From Streptomyces sp. NBC_00448 (lineage in GTDB: Bacteria > Actinomycetota > Actinomycetes > Streptomycetales > Streptomycetaceae), in contig NZ_CP107913.1 in the NCBI RefSeq assembly GCF_036014115.1, positions 4,201,001-4,265,000 of the forward strand: 64,000 nucleotides of DNA, given 5' to 3'. The position numbers and the translations under genes were made by a program. This document shows positions 25,632 through 35,326 of this stretch, piece by piece. How positions within the stretch are numbered: position 1 is the stretch's first letter; each line of letters begins with the position of its first letter. Below the pieces are notes generated by a model that was not told the origin of the DNA, did not search any database, and saw nothing but the letters and a program-made list of their open reading frames with translations.

Positions 25632-26957
25632 TCAGGCGGCGAGTCGGGCGCCCGCGGCGGAACGGCGGGCCGTACCGGCCAGGGCGGCGGCCCCGGTCAT
25701 GACGGCCAGGAGCGCACCGGTGAACCAGAGCATCGCCGTGGTGACCGGCAGGGAGCGGGTCGCGACGCCGAGGCCGACGACGGGGACGATCAGCCCGAGG
25801 TAGGCGATCAGGAAGAGCCCGGCCAGGGCGGAACCGCGCTGCGCGGGAGCGGCCTCGGCGATCACGGTCCCGATCGCGGACTTGAACAGCACGCCCGCGC
25901 CCGCGCCGGCCAGCGCGCCGCCGACCAGGAACGCGGCGAGGTCGGCCCGCTCCATGCCGGCGGCCAGGACGACCAGCCCGGCGGCCTCGCCGAGGAGGCC
26001 TACGGCCAGCCGTGTGCCCGCTGTCATACGGGTGGTGGCGGACTGGGCGAGCGCCGCGGTGCCGAAGACCATGAAGACGACGACCCCGGCGAGCAGGCGG
26101 CTCGGGTGATGCAGCGGGCCGGCGACGAAGGCCGGGGCGAGCGAGGAGAGCATGCCGAACGCCGCGAAGGCGCTGAACGCGGAGACGACGGAGGCGAGAT
26201 AGCCGGTCCGGCCGCCGGACGGGACCGAGACGGTCTGCGGCCGCCAGGCCGGCCGCCGCGGCAACTCCTCGACGGTCTCGGGGGCGGCGGCCACGGCGGC
26301 GATGCCCAGGAGCAGCAGGATCGCGAAGACCAGGTACGGGGTGCGGAGCGGCTCGGTGACGAACTGGGCGAGGAAGCCGGCCACCAGCGGGCCGACCCCG
26401 AGACCGCCGATGTTCGCGGCCGTCGAGATCACCTCGAAGCGCCCGCGGCCGGCGCCGGGACGGCCGGCCGTGTGCAGTTCGTGCAGGTGGGCGGTGGCCG
26501 TGGCGGTGATCATGCCGACGCCCAGTCCGGTGACGAACCGCGCCACGACCAGGCCGGGCAGCGCCGGCCAGGACAGGAACAGCACGGCGGCGACGGCTTC
26601 GAGGGCCAGCGCCGGGATCAGCACCCTCTTGCGGCCCACCCAGTCCGAGATGTGCCCGGCCAGCATCAGGCTCGCGACCACGCCGACCGCGTAGACCGCG
26701 AACACGACGGTGATCGTGAAGGTCGAGAAGCCGTCGCGCCGCTGGTAGAGCGGGTAGAGCGGGGTCGGCACCGTCGAGAAGGCCATCGAGGTCAGGAACA
26801 CGGCGGCGATGAGCCAGAAGCCGACGGAGTGCCGGCGGGAGCCGCGGCCGGCCGGATCGGCTTCGGGGTACGTGTCCGGTGAGGGTGCGGGCCCGGGCGC
26901 GTTGCCGGTCGTGCCGGTCGTGCCGGTCGTCGACTCGGGTGCCGTCTCGGTCGTCAT
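25632..26957 (-). CDS. MFS transporter, 12 helices
   Basis: This 441-residue major-facilitator protein shows TVPTPLYPLYQRRDGFSTFT in helix 1, the loop motif GHISDWVGRKRVLIP and GLGVGMITATATAHLHELH. These are typical of actinobacterial exporters of the sugar/drug type whose substrates are unknown. The first 45 residues are Thr/Gly/Pro-rich and cytoplasmic. It is divergent from a LysR regulator 116 bp away, which most likely regulates it. Confidence 0.85.
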   Translation of the reverse strand: MTTETAPESTTGTTGTTGNAPGPAPSPDTYPEADPAGRGSRRHSVGFWLIAAVFLTSMAFSTVPTPLYPLYQRRDGFSTFTITVVFAVYAVGVVASLMLAGHISDWVGRKRVLIPALALEAVAAVLFLSWPALPGLVVARFVTGLGVGMITATATAHLHELHTAGRPGAGRGRFEVISTAANIGGLGVGPLVAGFLAQFVTEPLRTPYLVFAILLLLGIAAVAAAPETVEELPRRPAWRPQTVSVPSGGRTGYLASVVSAFSAFAAFGMLSSLAPAFVAGPLHHPSRLLAGVVVFMVFGTAALAQSATTRMTAGTRLAVGLLGEAAGLVVLAAGMERADLAAFLVGGALAGAGAGVLFKSAIGTVIAEAAPAQRGSALAGLFLIAYLGLIVPVVGLGVATRSLPVTTAMLWFTGALLAVMTGAAALAGTARRSAAGARLAA

Positions 26958-27025
26958 GTCTGTCCTCCGTGGCTCGACGACACCACGGTGCGCCTCGCAG
27001 GCCCATCACGTCCAACAATCGTTTC

Positions 27026-27040
27026 TGCTGGCAATCAGCA
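27026..27040. promoter_or_regulatory. LysR-type operator
   Basis: TGCTG-gcaat-CAGCA is a perfect 15-bp dyad of the T-N11-A class recognised by LysR regulators. It lies between the divergent MFS and lysR genes, 32 bp before the lysR start. Confidence 0.6.
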
Positions 27041-27072
27041 CGTCCGATGATGAATATGAGAGGATCTCGGAC

Positions 27073-27990
27073 ATGGAGCTCAGGCATCTGGAGTACTTCG
27101 TGGCCGTCGCGGAGGAGCTCAACTTCACCCGGGCCGCCGAGCGCCTGCACGTGGTGCAGTCCGGGGTGTCCGCGACCGTGAAGGCGCTGGAGAGGGAGCT
27201 CGGCGTCCCGCTGCTCGACCGCACCTCGCGCCGGGTGGAGCTGACCGACGCCGGGACCGCGCTCCTGCCCAAGGCCCGGGCCGCGCTCGACGCCGTCGAG
27301 GACGCCCGCGACACCGTGGGCGAGGTGACCGGGGGCCTGCGCGGCACTGTGCGGATCGGCACGCTGACATCCGTCGCGCTGATCGACCTGCCCGGCCTGC
27401 TCGGGCGGTTCCACCGCCGCCACCCGGACGTGGCACTGCGGCTGACGGCGGCCCCGACCGGCTCGGGCGGCCTGGTCACCTCGCTCGCCGAAGGAGCCCT
27501 CGACCTCGCCTTCGTCTCCCTGCCCGGGCCGCCCCCGGCGGGCGTGCGCCTGCACGAACTGACCTTCGCCCCGCTGGACCTGGTCGTGCCGGCCGGGCAC
27601 CGGCTCGCCGAGCGGGCGTCGGTGGCCATGGCCGAACTGGCCGACGAGCGGTTCGTGGACTTCCCCCTCGGCTACGGCAACCGCAGTGTCACCGACCGGG
27701 CGTTCGCCACCGCCGGGCTGAACCGGCAGGTGGCCATCGAGATCACCGACATCTCCACCGGCGCGGCCTTCGTCCGGCAGGGCCTGGGCATCGCCCTGCT
27801 GCCGCGGTTCGTCATCCCCGCACGCGACGACATACGGCAGTTGGCGGTCACGGACGCCGACCTGCGCTGGCCGGTGTCGCTGGCCGTCTCCGACACCCGC
27901 CGGCTCGGGTCCGCCGCTCGGGCCCTGGCCGCGATGGCGACCGTGGCCGCCGCGGTGGACCCGCCGCCGCAGCGCCCGTCAACCGGCTGA
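27073..27990 (+). CDS. LysR-family transcriptional regulator
   Basis: The 305-residue protein starts MELRHLEYFVAVAEELNFTR with the helix-turn-helix AAERLHVVQSGVSATVKALE. A periplasmic-binding-like effector domain follows (about 90-290; GTVRIGTLTSVALIDLPGLL, LDLAFVSLPG, GAAFVRQGLGIALLPRFV). It should autoregulate and control the divergent MFS gene through the T-N11-A site between them. The effector is unknown. Confidence 0.92.
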   Translation: MELRHLEYFVAVAEELNFTRAAERLHVVQSGVSATVKALERELGVPLLDRTSRRVELTDAGTALLPKARAALDAVEDARDTVGEVTGGLRGTVRIGTLTSVALIDLPGLLGRFHRRHPDVALRLTAAPTGSGGLVTSLAEGALDLAFVSLPGPPPAGVRLHELTFAPLDLVVPAGHRLAERASVAMAELADERFVDFPLGYGNRSVTDRAFATAGLNRQVAIEITDISTGAAFVRQGLGIALLPRFVIPARDDIRQLAVTDADLRWPVSLAVSDTRRLGSAARALAAMATVAAAVDPPPQRPSTG

Positions 27991-28143
27991 GCGGGCAGCG
28001 GGCAGCGGCCGGCTCCGTTCGGACGACCGCCTCGACGGTCGATCGAGAAGACGGTCGAGAAGACGATCGGGGTGGGCACCTCAATCCGCCTGCGGCACGC
28101 GCCCGTTGCCTTCCGCTCGGCCGACGCGTGAGGGGCCGCCCGG

Positions 28144-28683
28144 TCAGAGCGACGCCAGCCAGGCCGCGGTGTCCTTGGGGTGGCCGAGGCGAATGACGTC
28201 GAGAGGCGCGAAGCGGGGATCGCTGGCACGGCGCCCGATCTCGCGCCGCCGGGGCGCGTGTTGGGACCACGCCCACCACGCCGGGTGCTCCCGGCTCAAC
28301 CAGCCCGCCCACGTCTCCCTGTTGCCGCCGAAGAGCACCTCGCGCGTGACCGTACGCCGCAACGAACGCCACAGGACGCGGGGCATGACGACCCGCCGGG
28401 GATAGTCCAGCCACACCACGGTGCCGGCCCGGTCCCACAGCAGATCGCGGACCTCCGGACAGCCGAGCGAGTCGAAGACCCAGCCCGGCTCGGCGACAAG
28501 GCTCGACACGTCCTCGGCCAACCTGCCGTTGACCGCCCAGCCGGGTCCGTTGAAGTACAGGGCGTCCATCTCGTGGCAGGGCACTCCGAGTCGGCCGCCC
28601 AGAGCCCGCGCGAGCGTCGTCTTCCCGGCACCGGTGACCCCCACCACCAAGATCCGCCGCACGGCGTCTCCGTCCCCGTCCAC
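28144..28683 (-). CDS. P-loop kinase-like protein (adenylate kinase / FlaR-like)
   Basis: The 179-residue protein starts with a nucleotide-binding P-loop, ILVVGVTGAGKTTLARALGG, followed by RLGVPCHEMDALYFNGPGW. The LxxPxxxxDxL(Y/H) sequence after the P-loop is typical of the small NTPases annotated as topology-modulation or adenylate-kinase-like proteins. A central TVVWLDYPRRVVMPRVLWR and a late SREHPAWWAWSQHAPRR are also typical. GTG at 28683 is preceded by GAGGAG. Substrate and role are unknown. Confidence 0.75.
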   Translation of the reverse strand: MDGDGDAVRRILVVGVTGAGKTTLARALGGRLGVPCHEMDALYFNGPGWAVNGRLAEDVSSLVAEPGWVFDSLGCPEVRDLLWDRAGTVVWLDYPRRVVMPRVLWRSLRRTVTREVLFGGNRETWAGWLSREHPAWWAWSQHAPRRREIGRRASDPRFAPLDVIRLGHPKDTAAWLASL

Positions 28684-28766
28684 CCGAAATCTCCTCGTCC
28701 GTAACCGAGTTGACCAACCCGCCCCCAACTCGGCACCTCCGAAGCGGCACTCCCGCGTCCCGCGGG

Positions 28767-29969
28767 TCATCCGGGGACGATGGGCGTGGCGAGTTCCGGG
28801 CAGCAGAGGTGGACCGTGCCGTCGGGGCGGGCCGGGAAGGAATGGTCGAGCCGCCATCCCTGCTCCGCCGCCACGCGCAGGACGGCGTGCGCGCCCGCGC
28901 CGCGGAAGTGCCAGGGCCGTACCGCGATCCGGCGCAGGACGCGGCCTGACTCGTCGGCCTGGTAGCCCTTGGCGGGGTTCCTCTCGGTCTCGGTGCGGAT
29001 CTGCTCGGGCAGGTACGCCCGCAGGTGGGCGAGGTAGGCGTCGGCGCTGCCACGCAGTTCCAGGGCGCGCAGCCGCGGCAGGAAGACGAAGGTGAGCAGC
29101 GGCATCGCGAACCGGCGCGGCAGCGGCCCCCACGGCGTCCCCGGGTACGGCGCGGGCCCGTACGGGTCCGGCACACCGGTGTGCTGCGGTGGCGGGATCA
29201 ACCGGAAGAAGTGCACCGCCTCGGCCGGCTTCCTGGTGGCGTCCCAGTCCATCGACCAGCCGCGTCGCCGGGCGAGTTGGTCGAGCGCGGCCGAGTCCAG
29301 GCCGCGGTAGTGCTCCACCGGCAGTTCGCACTTCGCGCGCCGTACGCCGCTGGGCGGGAGTTCGGAGACAGCCCAACCGCTGCTCTTCTCCGCCTTCGTG
29401 AAGCGCTCCGCGAGGCGGGAGTCGGTGAACGGCGCCCAGCTCTCGGCCCGTCCGCTCCACTCCGCGCGCAGCCGCCGCCAGGAGATCCCGGTCTTCGTGA
29501 AGCCGAACACCCCTTCCGACAGGCCGACGTTGGCGCTGGAGCCGGTGTCGAGCCAGATCACCAGGGCAAGCAGGGCGAGCGCGATCAGCGCCCACACCGG
29601 TATGTAGAGGAACTGGAACACGAACTGGGCCACCAGCCCGAACCGCGAGCGGCGCGGCGCGGCGTCGAACTGCCGTATGGCGGGCGGCTCTTGCTTGCGG
29701 TACGCCTCGGCGCCCCGCGGCTGCCAGCCGCCGCTCCCGGGTGTACGGCCGTCGTCCCGCGGGAGTGCCCCGCCTTGGCCCGGCCTCTGCCCCGGTCCCT
29801 GGGGCGGCGGTCCCTGGGGCGGGTATCCGGTGGCGGGCGGCGGACCGTAGCCGCCGGGTGGGGAACCGTACCCGCCGGGTTGAGGCCCGTAGCCGCCGGC
29901 GACTCGGGGGTCGGCTCCGGCGCCGCCGGGGTTGCCGTAGGGGCCCGGACCTCCGGGAGGTGTGGTCAT
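28767..29969 (-). CDS. Proline-rich membrane protein of unknown function
   Basis: I do not recognise this protein. The first 75 residues are Gly/Pro/Tyr-rich (repeats such as GGYGPPP and PPQGP), as in many streptomycete membrane proteins. One hydrophobic helix follows near residues 112-137 (GLVAQFVFQFLYIPVWALIA). The remaining 260 residues appear globular and soluble, with tandem alpha/beta-like halves (AERFTKAEKSSGWAV, LARRRGWSMDW, LRVAAEQGWRLDH). It lies 64 bp downstream of a Ser/Thr kinase gene in the same direction and could be its substrate or partner. Confidence 0.7.
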   Translation of the reverse strand: MTTPPGGPGPYGNPGGAGADPRVAGGYGPQPGGYGSPPGGYGPPPATGYPPQGPPPQGPGQRPGQGGALPRDDGRTPGSGGWQPRGAEAYRKQEPPAIRQFDAAPRRSRFGLVAQFVFQFLYIPVWALIALALLALVIWLDTGSSANVGLSEGVFGFTKTGISWRRLRAEWSGRAESWAPFTDSRLAERFTKAEKSSGWAVSELPPSGVRRAKCELPVEHYRGLDSAALDQLARRRGWSMDWDATRKPAEAVHFFRLIPPPQHTGVPDPYGPAPYPGTPWGPLPRRFAMPLLTFVFLPRLRALELRGSADAYLAHLRAYLPEQIRTETERNPAKGYQADESGRVLRRIAVRPWHFRGAGAHAVLRVAAEQGWRLDHSFPARPDGTVHLCCPELATPIVPG

Positions 29970-30033
29970 GACTCTCCTTCTCGCCTGCCGGGACGATCCT
30001 TCGGTGCGCAGCCGCCACGGGCGGCGGGCGCAC

Positions 30034-31722
30034 TCACAAGGTGTGGATCGTCAGATGCTTCTTGACCTGGTCGAAGATGCGCTGGCCCTGCGCGGACTGG
30101 GTGGCGGCCGCCGGCATCACCACATCCAGCGTGTACAGGTCGCCGTCCCCGCTGACCACGTCCAGTTCGAGTTCGCGCGCGGCCGTGTGCGCGTCGACCG
30201 TGAGGTCGGTGTAGTGGACCTCGAGCCGGGCCGCGGTCTGGCCCTGCTGCGTCGCCTCGACGACCCGGCCGTCGGCGTCCTGCACCGTGTCGGAGTACTT
30301 GATCTGGCCACCGCCCTTGTACCACTGCAGGTTGGCGTTGGCGACGCCCGCCGCGCTGTCCTTCTCGCCCTGCTTCTTGTACAGCGTCACCGTGAAGACC
30401 CCGTGCGGGTCGGTGTACGTCACCTTCTTGTCGGCGATGCTGCGCACGTAGTCGCCGGGCACCGCGACCGTGGCGTCGACGCCCCGCTCCTGGTACGACT
30501 TCCAGCCCTTGGGCAGGCCACCGCCGAACGGGTAGACGATCGCGATCACCGCCCCCGCCACCGCGGCCGCGACCACCACCGCGGTGACCGTCTGCGCGCG
30601 GCGGCTGCGGCGCAGCGCCCGTATCGCCCGGCCGGCGGCGGAGGGCCCGACGGCGCCGCCCCCGCCGACCGAACCGGCCCCGACCACCGCGCCGGCTGCG
30701 CCGATCCCGCCGACCGCGGTGGCCACGGCCGTACCCCCGGCCTGGGACGGAACGCGCGGCGGGTCGAGGACGGACCTCAACTCGTCGCCGAACCGCGCCG
30801 CGGTCGTGCGCGCCGACGACTCCTTGCGCAGCACCCCCAGGATCGGCCCGGCGAGCGGCCCCGCCTCGCGCGGCGGCGGCAACTCCGCGAGCAGGACGGC
30901 CTGGAAGGTCGACGGTGTGGCCTGCCGGCGGAACGGCGACACGCCCTCCACCGCCTGGTAGAGCACGACCCCGAGCGACCACAGGTCGGACTCGGGCCCC
31001 GGCCGCTGCCCCAGCACCCGCTCGGGGGCGATGTACTCCGGCGACCCGATGAAGGCCCCGGTCTCCGTCAGCGGCTCCTCGCCCTCGACATGGGCGATGC
31101 CGAAATCGGTGAGCACCACCCGGCCGTGCCGGCCGAGCAGGATGTTCGCGGGCTTCACGTCGCGGTGCAGCACTCCGGCCTCGTGCGCGGCGACGAGAGC
31201 GCCGAGGACCGCGAGCCCGATCCTGGCCGCCTCCCGCGCCGGGACCGTCCCCTCGGCGAGCACCTCCGCCAGCGACCGGCCGCGCACCAACTCCATGACG
31301 ATCCAGGGCCGGTCGTCCTCGACGACCACGTCGTGCACGGTGACCACGGAGGGATGGTCGATCCGGGCGGCGGCACGCGCCTCGCGCTGCATCCGCAGAT
31401 ACGCGGTCTGCCGCTGGGCGTCGGTCATGTGCTCGGGGACCCGCGGCTCCTTCACGGCCACGTCGCGGTCCACGACCTCGTCGTGCGCCCGCCACACGGT
31501 GCCCATGCCGCCGAAGCCGAGCCGCTCGACGAGGCGGTAGCGCTCACCGACCAACCGCCCACCGCCCGTACCACCGGGACCAGTTGGGGCGGGGGCGGAC
31601 GGGGCTCCCAAGGGTGGCGTGGCCGCGGCCTCCGACGCTGCCGGCGGGCTGAGTTCGTAGCTCGTCACTGTCCGTGTGGCCTCGTCTTCGGGCTGCCCGC
31701 CCGTGCCCCCGTTGGTTGCCAT
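30034..31722 (-). CDS. Membrane Ser/Thr protein kinase (PknB-like)
   Basis: The 562-residue protein begins with about 55 low-complexity residues. The kinase domain (about 60-325) has LGFGGMGTVWRAHD, VAVKEPRVP, catalytic HRDVKPANILL, DFGIAHVEG and GSPEYIAPERVLGQRPGP. A Gly/Ala-rich juxtamembrane segment and one helix (TVTAVVVAAAVAGAVIAIVY) lead to an extracytoplasmic domain of about 165 residues without PASTA repeats (GWKSYQERGVDATVAVPGDY onward). That domain resembles the small sensor/lipoprotein-like folds common on streptomycete kinases. It is probably co-transcribed with the downstream proline-rich membrane protein. Confidence 0.9.
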   Translation of the reverse strand: MATNGGTGGQPEDEATRTVTSYELSPPAASEAAATPPLGAPSAPAPTGPGGTGGGRLVGERYRLVERLGFGGMGTVWRAHDEVVDRDVAVKEPRVPEHMTDAQRQTAYLRMQREARAAARIDHPSVVTVHDVVVEDDRPWIVMELVRGRSLAEVLAEGTVPAREAARIGLAVLGALVAAHEAGVLHRDVKPANILLGRHGRVVLTDFGIAHVEGEEPLTETGAFIGSPEYIAPERVLGQRPGPESDLWSLGVVLYQAVEGVSPFRRQATPSTFQAVLLAELPPPREAGPLAGPILGVLRKESSARTTAARFGDELRSVLDPPRVPSQAGGTAVATAVGGIGAAGAVVGAGSVGGGGAVGPSAAGRAIRALRRSRRAQTVTAVVVAAAVAGAVIAIVYPFGGGLPKGWKSYQERGVDATVAVPGDYVRSIADKKVTYTDPHGVFTVTLYKKQGEKDSAAGVANANLQWYKGGGQIKYSDTVQDADGRVVEATQQGQTAARLEVHYTDLTVDAHTAARELELDVVSGDGDLYTLDVVMPAAATQSAQGQRIFDQVKKHLTIHTL

Positions 31723-31834
31723 ACCCGCATCATCCCAGCCCCGCGGCCCCCCGATACGGGTCCTTCCGCGCCCGTGGCAAAGGTGTGACCGACCCGCCGC
31801 GCCGCCCCCGTCGCACCACCTCCACCAGGCGGCC

Positions 31835-31865
31835 CTCCTGCTCCACACGGCACGTGGAGCAGGAG
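31835..31865 (-). terminator. Terminator of the glycoside hydrolase gene
   Basis: CTCCTGCTCCAC (31835-31846) and GTGGAGCAGGAG (31854-31865) form a perfect 12-bp stem with a 7-base loop, 64 bp downstream of the hydrolase stop and upstream of the kinase gene on the same strand. Confidence 0.7.
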
Positions 31866-31928
31866 AAGCACGCAACCCCTACAGCGCTGACCGACCTTCG
31901 GCCGTTCGCCGGGCTCGCCCCGGGACGA

Positions 31929-34643
31929 TCACCCCGCCGCGCTTCCGGTGATCTTGAACGAGGAGATCGTGTCGTTGGCACCGAGGCCCGTCAGGTCCGC
32001 GTTGTCCGCCGTGAACGTCCACGACGCGCCCGTGAAGTCGCCGTCGGCGTAGGCCACCACCGTGAATCCGGCCGGCACCCGGATCGAGGAGATCGCGTCG
32101 TTGGTGATGCCCGCGGCCTCCATCTGGGAGATCGTGTAGCTGCCGTCGCCCAACTTCACGCCGGCTCCGCCGTAGTTGCTGTCGGGGTAGAACGTCGGCC
32201 CGGCCACGCCGCCGGCGCCGTCCAGTCCGATCTTCACCCCGCCCAGGTGCTTGGCGGTGGTCGCGGCGGTTCCGGTCACCTGGGCGTAGGGCAACGACGT
32301 GGTGAGTGCCGAAGGCTGCTCGACCAGGTAGCTCTGGCCGGCGGTGACCGGGACGCTGAGGGTGCCGGCCGTCGTGGCGGCCACCACCACGGCGCCGGTC
32401 GACCCGTTGACGACCTCGGCCGACTTCCCGGACCACGGATTGCGCACCTTCATGGTCTCGGTGGTGCCGGCGTGGATCGCGGCCGTGGCGAGCGTGCCGC
32501 CCTCCATCTGGACGTCGACCTTGCCGCCGTCCTGGATGAACACGGTGCCGGCGGCGTCCCAGCCGCTCGGCCAGGCGGGAGCGAACCGGAGCAGGCCGTC
32601 GTAGTCCTGCACCAGGGCCTCGTCGACCCCGGCCGCCACCCCGGCCGCCTGCTCGATGTACGACTCGGTGCCGACGGTGCTGCCGAGGTCGGCCATTCCG
32701 GAGATGTACACCTGGTGCGACTCGGTGATCCCGACTAGCCGGTTCTGCACCTCGCCGGCCATGCCGAGTCGGGCCGCCTGGATGGCGTCCAGGCTCCAGT
32801 CGTTCCCGCCGGTGACCGGCCGGTACGTGTACGTCCGCTTGGCCAGCGCCAGCATGCTGGAGGTGTCGCTGATCACGTTCCAGGGCCAGACCGGCTCCAG
32901 CCCGATGTTCTCCGAGTTCCTGATCGTCGCCGCCGGCTGGTACGAGTCGGCGATCACGTCCGCGCCGGCCGCGTCGTCCGCGGGGGTGAGCAGTTGGGTC
33001 CTGGTCGCCTCGTCGGTGCGGGCGTAGGGCGGCAGTTCGCCGAGGGCGGTCTGCAGTTGGGACACCAGCGAGGTGTCGGTGCCCAGCTTCTGCGCCGCGC
33101 TGATCACCGCCGGGAAGAGCGCCTGGTCCGCGACGATGTCGGTGGTCGGGTCGGTGACCGCCCACTGCGTCTCGTGCGCGTTCGCGGTGGCGTGCAGCAG
33201 ACCGTCGGAGCCCTTGGTCTGGTAGCCGAGCAGGAAGATCGCCGACTGCTGCATCAGCGGGTAGTACTTGGTGAGGAACGCGGTGTCACCGGTCGCCTGG
33301 TACTGCTGCCACACGTACAGCGAGATCTCCGCCCCGCTGGTGATGTCCAGGGCGTTCCAGTTCGGGCTGCCCGGCTCGCTGCAGGCGGCGTTGGCTCCCG
33401 CGGACGGGTCCCCGCCGTTGCCGTTGAAGCGCATGACCTCCGGCACGCAGGCACCGGCGTGCCCGCTCATCTGCGCCTTCGTCCAGCTCTCGATCGCCGC
33501 GAGGTTGTTCAGGTAGAGGTCGAAGATCGGGGTGTTGAGGGCGTAGTTGCCCGACGTCATGTTGGCCGATATCTGGGTGCGCAGGTTCCACAACCAGGTC
33601 GACGACGGTGTCCAGTTCTGCTGGTCCTGGCCGAAGTTGAACATGTCCGTGACGCCGGCCTGGCTGCCCGGGTAGGTGCCCCGCATCGAGGCCGCCTCGG
33701 TGTAGAGGTAGATCGTCCGCAGCGCCTCCATGTACTGGGCTGAGCCGTCAGAGGAGTTCAGCTCGATCAGGCCGCTCCTGGCCCAGAAGCCGTTCCACCA
33801 AGTGGACTGGCTGCTCAGCAGGGTCGACTCGGCCACGGTCGCGTCGCCGCCCAGCAGATCGGCCGCCGTCGTGGCGGCGTTGCCCCCGGTCCAGCTGGGC
33901 GCGCCGACCACGATCCGGTACGACCCGTCCGCGTTGGGCTTGAAACTGACCTGCACCGTCGTGGAGTTCACCACCGAGGTGCTGACTCCCTGCCCGCCGG
34001 CGGTGATCGCGGCCAGCGAGCCGAAGGTCCGACCCGACGGCTCCTGCTCGGCGTTGTCCACCCAGGTCTCCGCCAGGGTGCCGATCGTGCCGGACGTGGC
34101 GGCGGTCGGGTTGCGGCCCGACCACAGGCGCACATTGGCGGTCTGCGTGGTGTTCGGGTTCGCGCCCGTCACGTCCACGATCAGCTCGTCCTTGCCCGAA
34201 GGCACCCACGCCTTCAGGGTCTGGCCGCCGCCGGACTCCGTGAGCACCCCGTTGTAGAGGTCCAGCCGGCCGGTGAAGTCGGACGCCGAGGTCATCGTGC
34301 TCAACCCCGGGATCTGCACCTGCCCGGGCGACTTGCGGTCCGGCATGGTGTCGGTGCGGTTCAGCTGGGCGGTGAACCCGCCCGCCGCCCAAGCGGCCAC
34401 CCCCAGCGAACCGTTGCCCAGGCCGAGCGACTGCGCGGCCTGCGTGTTCGGCGTGCCGAGCACGATGTCGGAGCGGCTGACGACCCCGCCGGGGTCCAGG
34501 TTGAAGTTGCCGTTCTGCCATGCCGTCGTGGTGGTGGCCGCCGAGGCGCTCGGCGGATCGACGAGCACGGACAGGAACAGCGAGATCAGGGAGAGCACCG
34601 CGACGAGCGGCGTCCACCTCAGGATGATCGGACGTGACGACAC
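31929..34643 (-). CDS. Secreted GH95-like glycoside hydrolase with beta/gamma-crystallin-type C-terminal domain
   Basis: A Sec signal peptide (ILRWTPLVAVLSLISLFLSV, cleavage near SASAA) precedes an N-terminal beta-sandwich. The (alpha/alpha)6 barrel has segments characteristic of family GH95-like alpha-L-fucosidases: NFGQDQQNWTPSSTWLWNLR, SGAEISLYVWQQYQATGD, HETQWAVTDPTTDIVADQAL and FAPAWPSGW. The last 85 residues carry two Greek-key repeats, FYPDSNYGGAGVKLGDGSY with NDAISSIRVPAGFTV, then DFTGASW with NDTISSFKI, the pattern of calcium-binding beta/gamma crystallins. GTG at 34643 has AGGAGG just upstream. Substrate specificity within the family is uncertain. Confidence 0.82.
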   Translation of the reverse strand: MSSRPIILRWTPLVAVLSLISLFLSVLVDPPSASAATTTTAWQNGNFNLDPGGVVSRSDIVLGTPNTQAAQSLGLGNGSLGVAAWAAGGFTAQLNRTDTMPDRKSPGQVQIPGLSTMTSASDFTGRLDLYNGVLTESGGGQTLKAWVPSGKDELIVDVTGANPNTTQTANVRLWSGRNPTAATSGTIGTLAETWVDNAEQEPSGRTFGSLAAITAGGQGVSTSVVNSTTVQVSFKPNADGSYRIVVGAPSWTGGNAATTAADLLGGDATVAESTLLSSQSTWWNGFWARSGLIELNSSDGSAQYMEALRTIYLYTEAASMRGTYPGSQAGVTDMFNFGQDQQNWTPSSTWLWNLRTQISANMTSGNYALNTPIFDLYLNNLAAIESWTKAQMSGHAGACVPEVMRFNGNGGDPSAGANAACSEPGSPNWNALDITSGAEISLYVWQQYQATGDTAFLTKYYPLMQQSAIFLLGYQTKGSDGLLHATANAHETQWAVTDPTTDIVADQALFPAVISAAQKLGTDTSLVSQLQTALGELPPYARTDEATRTQLLTPADDAAGADVIADSYQPAATIRNSENIGLEPVWPWNVISDTSSMLALAKRTYTYRPVTGGNDWSLDAIQAARLGMAGEVQNRLVGITESHQVYISGMADLGSTVGTESYIEQAAGVAAGVDEALVQDYDGLLRFAPAWPSGWDAAGTVFIQDGGKVDVQMEGGTLATAAIHAGTTETMKVRNPWSGKSAEVVNGSTGAVVVAATTAGTLSVPVTAGQSYLVEQPSALTTSLPYAQVTGTAATTAKHLGGVKIGLDGAGGVAGPTFYPDSNYGGAGVKLGDGSYTISQMEAAGITNDAISSIRVPAGFTVVAYADGDFTGASWTFTADNADLTGLGANDTISSFKITGSAAG

Positions 34644-35326
34644 AAGACCTCCTCGGCCGGGCCAACATGACCCTGATTTCAGGCGGTGCTGTCCTCGTTC
34701 GGCGCTCGGCGCTCGGCGTTCAGCGCGAGCGCGCCGGCGGCGCGCAGAGCCGGCCGCCGATGCGGCGCTCGGCGCGGTCGGGGAAGTGGTCGGCGAAGTC
34801 GGCGCCGATCGTGGCGACGGCGGCAACCGCCGTCGCCCCTGGGTGCCGTGAGCCTCTGGGGAACCCGTGCATCGAATGCTCCTGGGACGTGGGGGGTGTG
34901 TTCGGCGCTCCGTGTGGGGGCCGGCATGCGGGTTGACGCATACATGACGCGAGCGCGAATCGCACCGACCGTACAGAGCCGGATACCTGATCGCAAGGTT
35001 CGACTTTGCACAAGAAAAAACAAAAACACTCACCGCAAGAGAGCGTTCCCAGGTCGGCGGGCTGCGGTGATAGATCCTACGAATCTTCCCTCATTTTCCA
35101 GCCGACCAGACTCCTGCGCCACATCTGGACACGGAGACACCCGCGCGCTACAAAGACATCCGACCTATCCACCGACGCCCACATCCCCCGACGCAAGCCT
35201 TGCGGCCGGCAGGCGCCACGCCCCTTCGCGACCCCGTCTTCATGACGGTTGCAGCTGTAACGATATCTCCAACCCCAAGATAATGATATCGTTTGTAGCC
35301 AGGTCGTCACGAAGGGAGCCGCCCAC
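34644..35326. other. 683-bp region without a gene upstream of GH95-like gene and vapB
   Basis: I see no convincing gene. The GH-proximal half (34680-34760) contains short repeats of CGGCGCTCGG type. From about 34980 to 35050 the sequence is unusually AT-rich with an A-tract (CAAGAAAAAACAAAAACAC), and the segment up to 35330 is lower in G+C than the rest. This is consistent with foreign DNA around the toxin-antitoxin genes. The vapBC operator lies at 35259-35293. Confidence 0.45.
35259..35293. promoter_or_regulatory. VapB operator, long inverted repeat
   Basis: AACGATATC (35259-35267) and GATATCGTT (35285-35293) are perfect inverted copies separated by 17 bp, ending 33 bp before vapB. Such a spaced dyad is expected for autoregulation by a VapBC complex. 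Confidence 0.65.
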
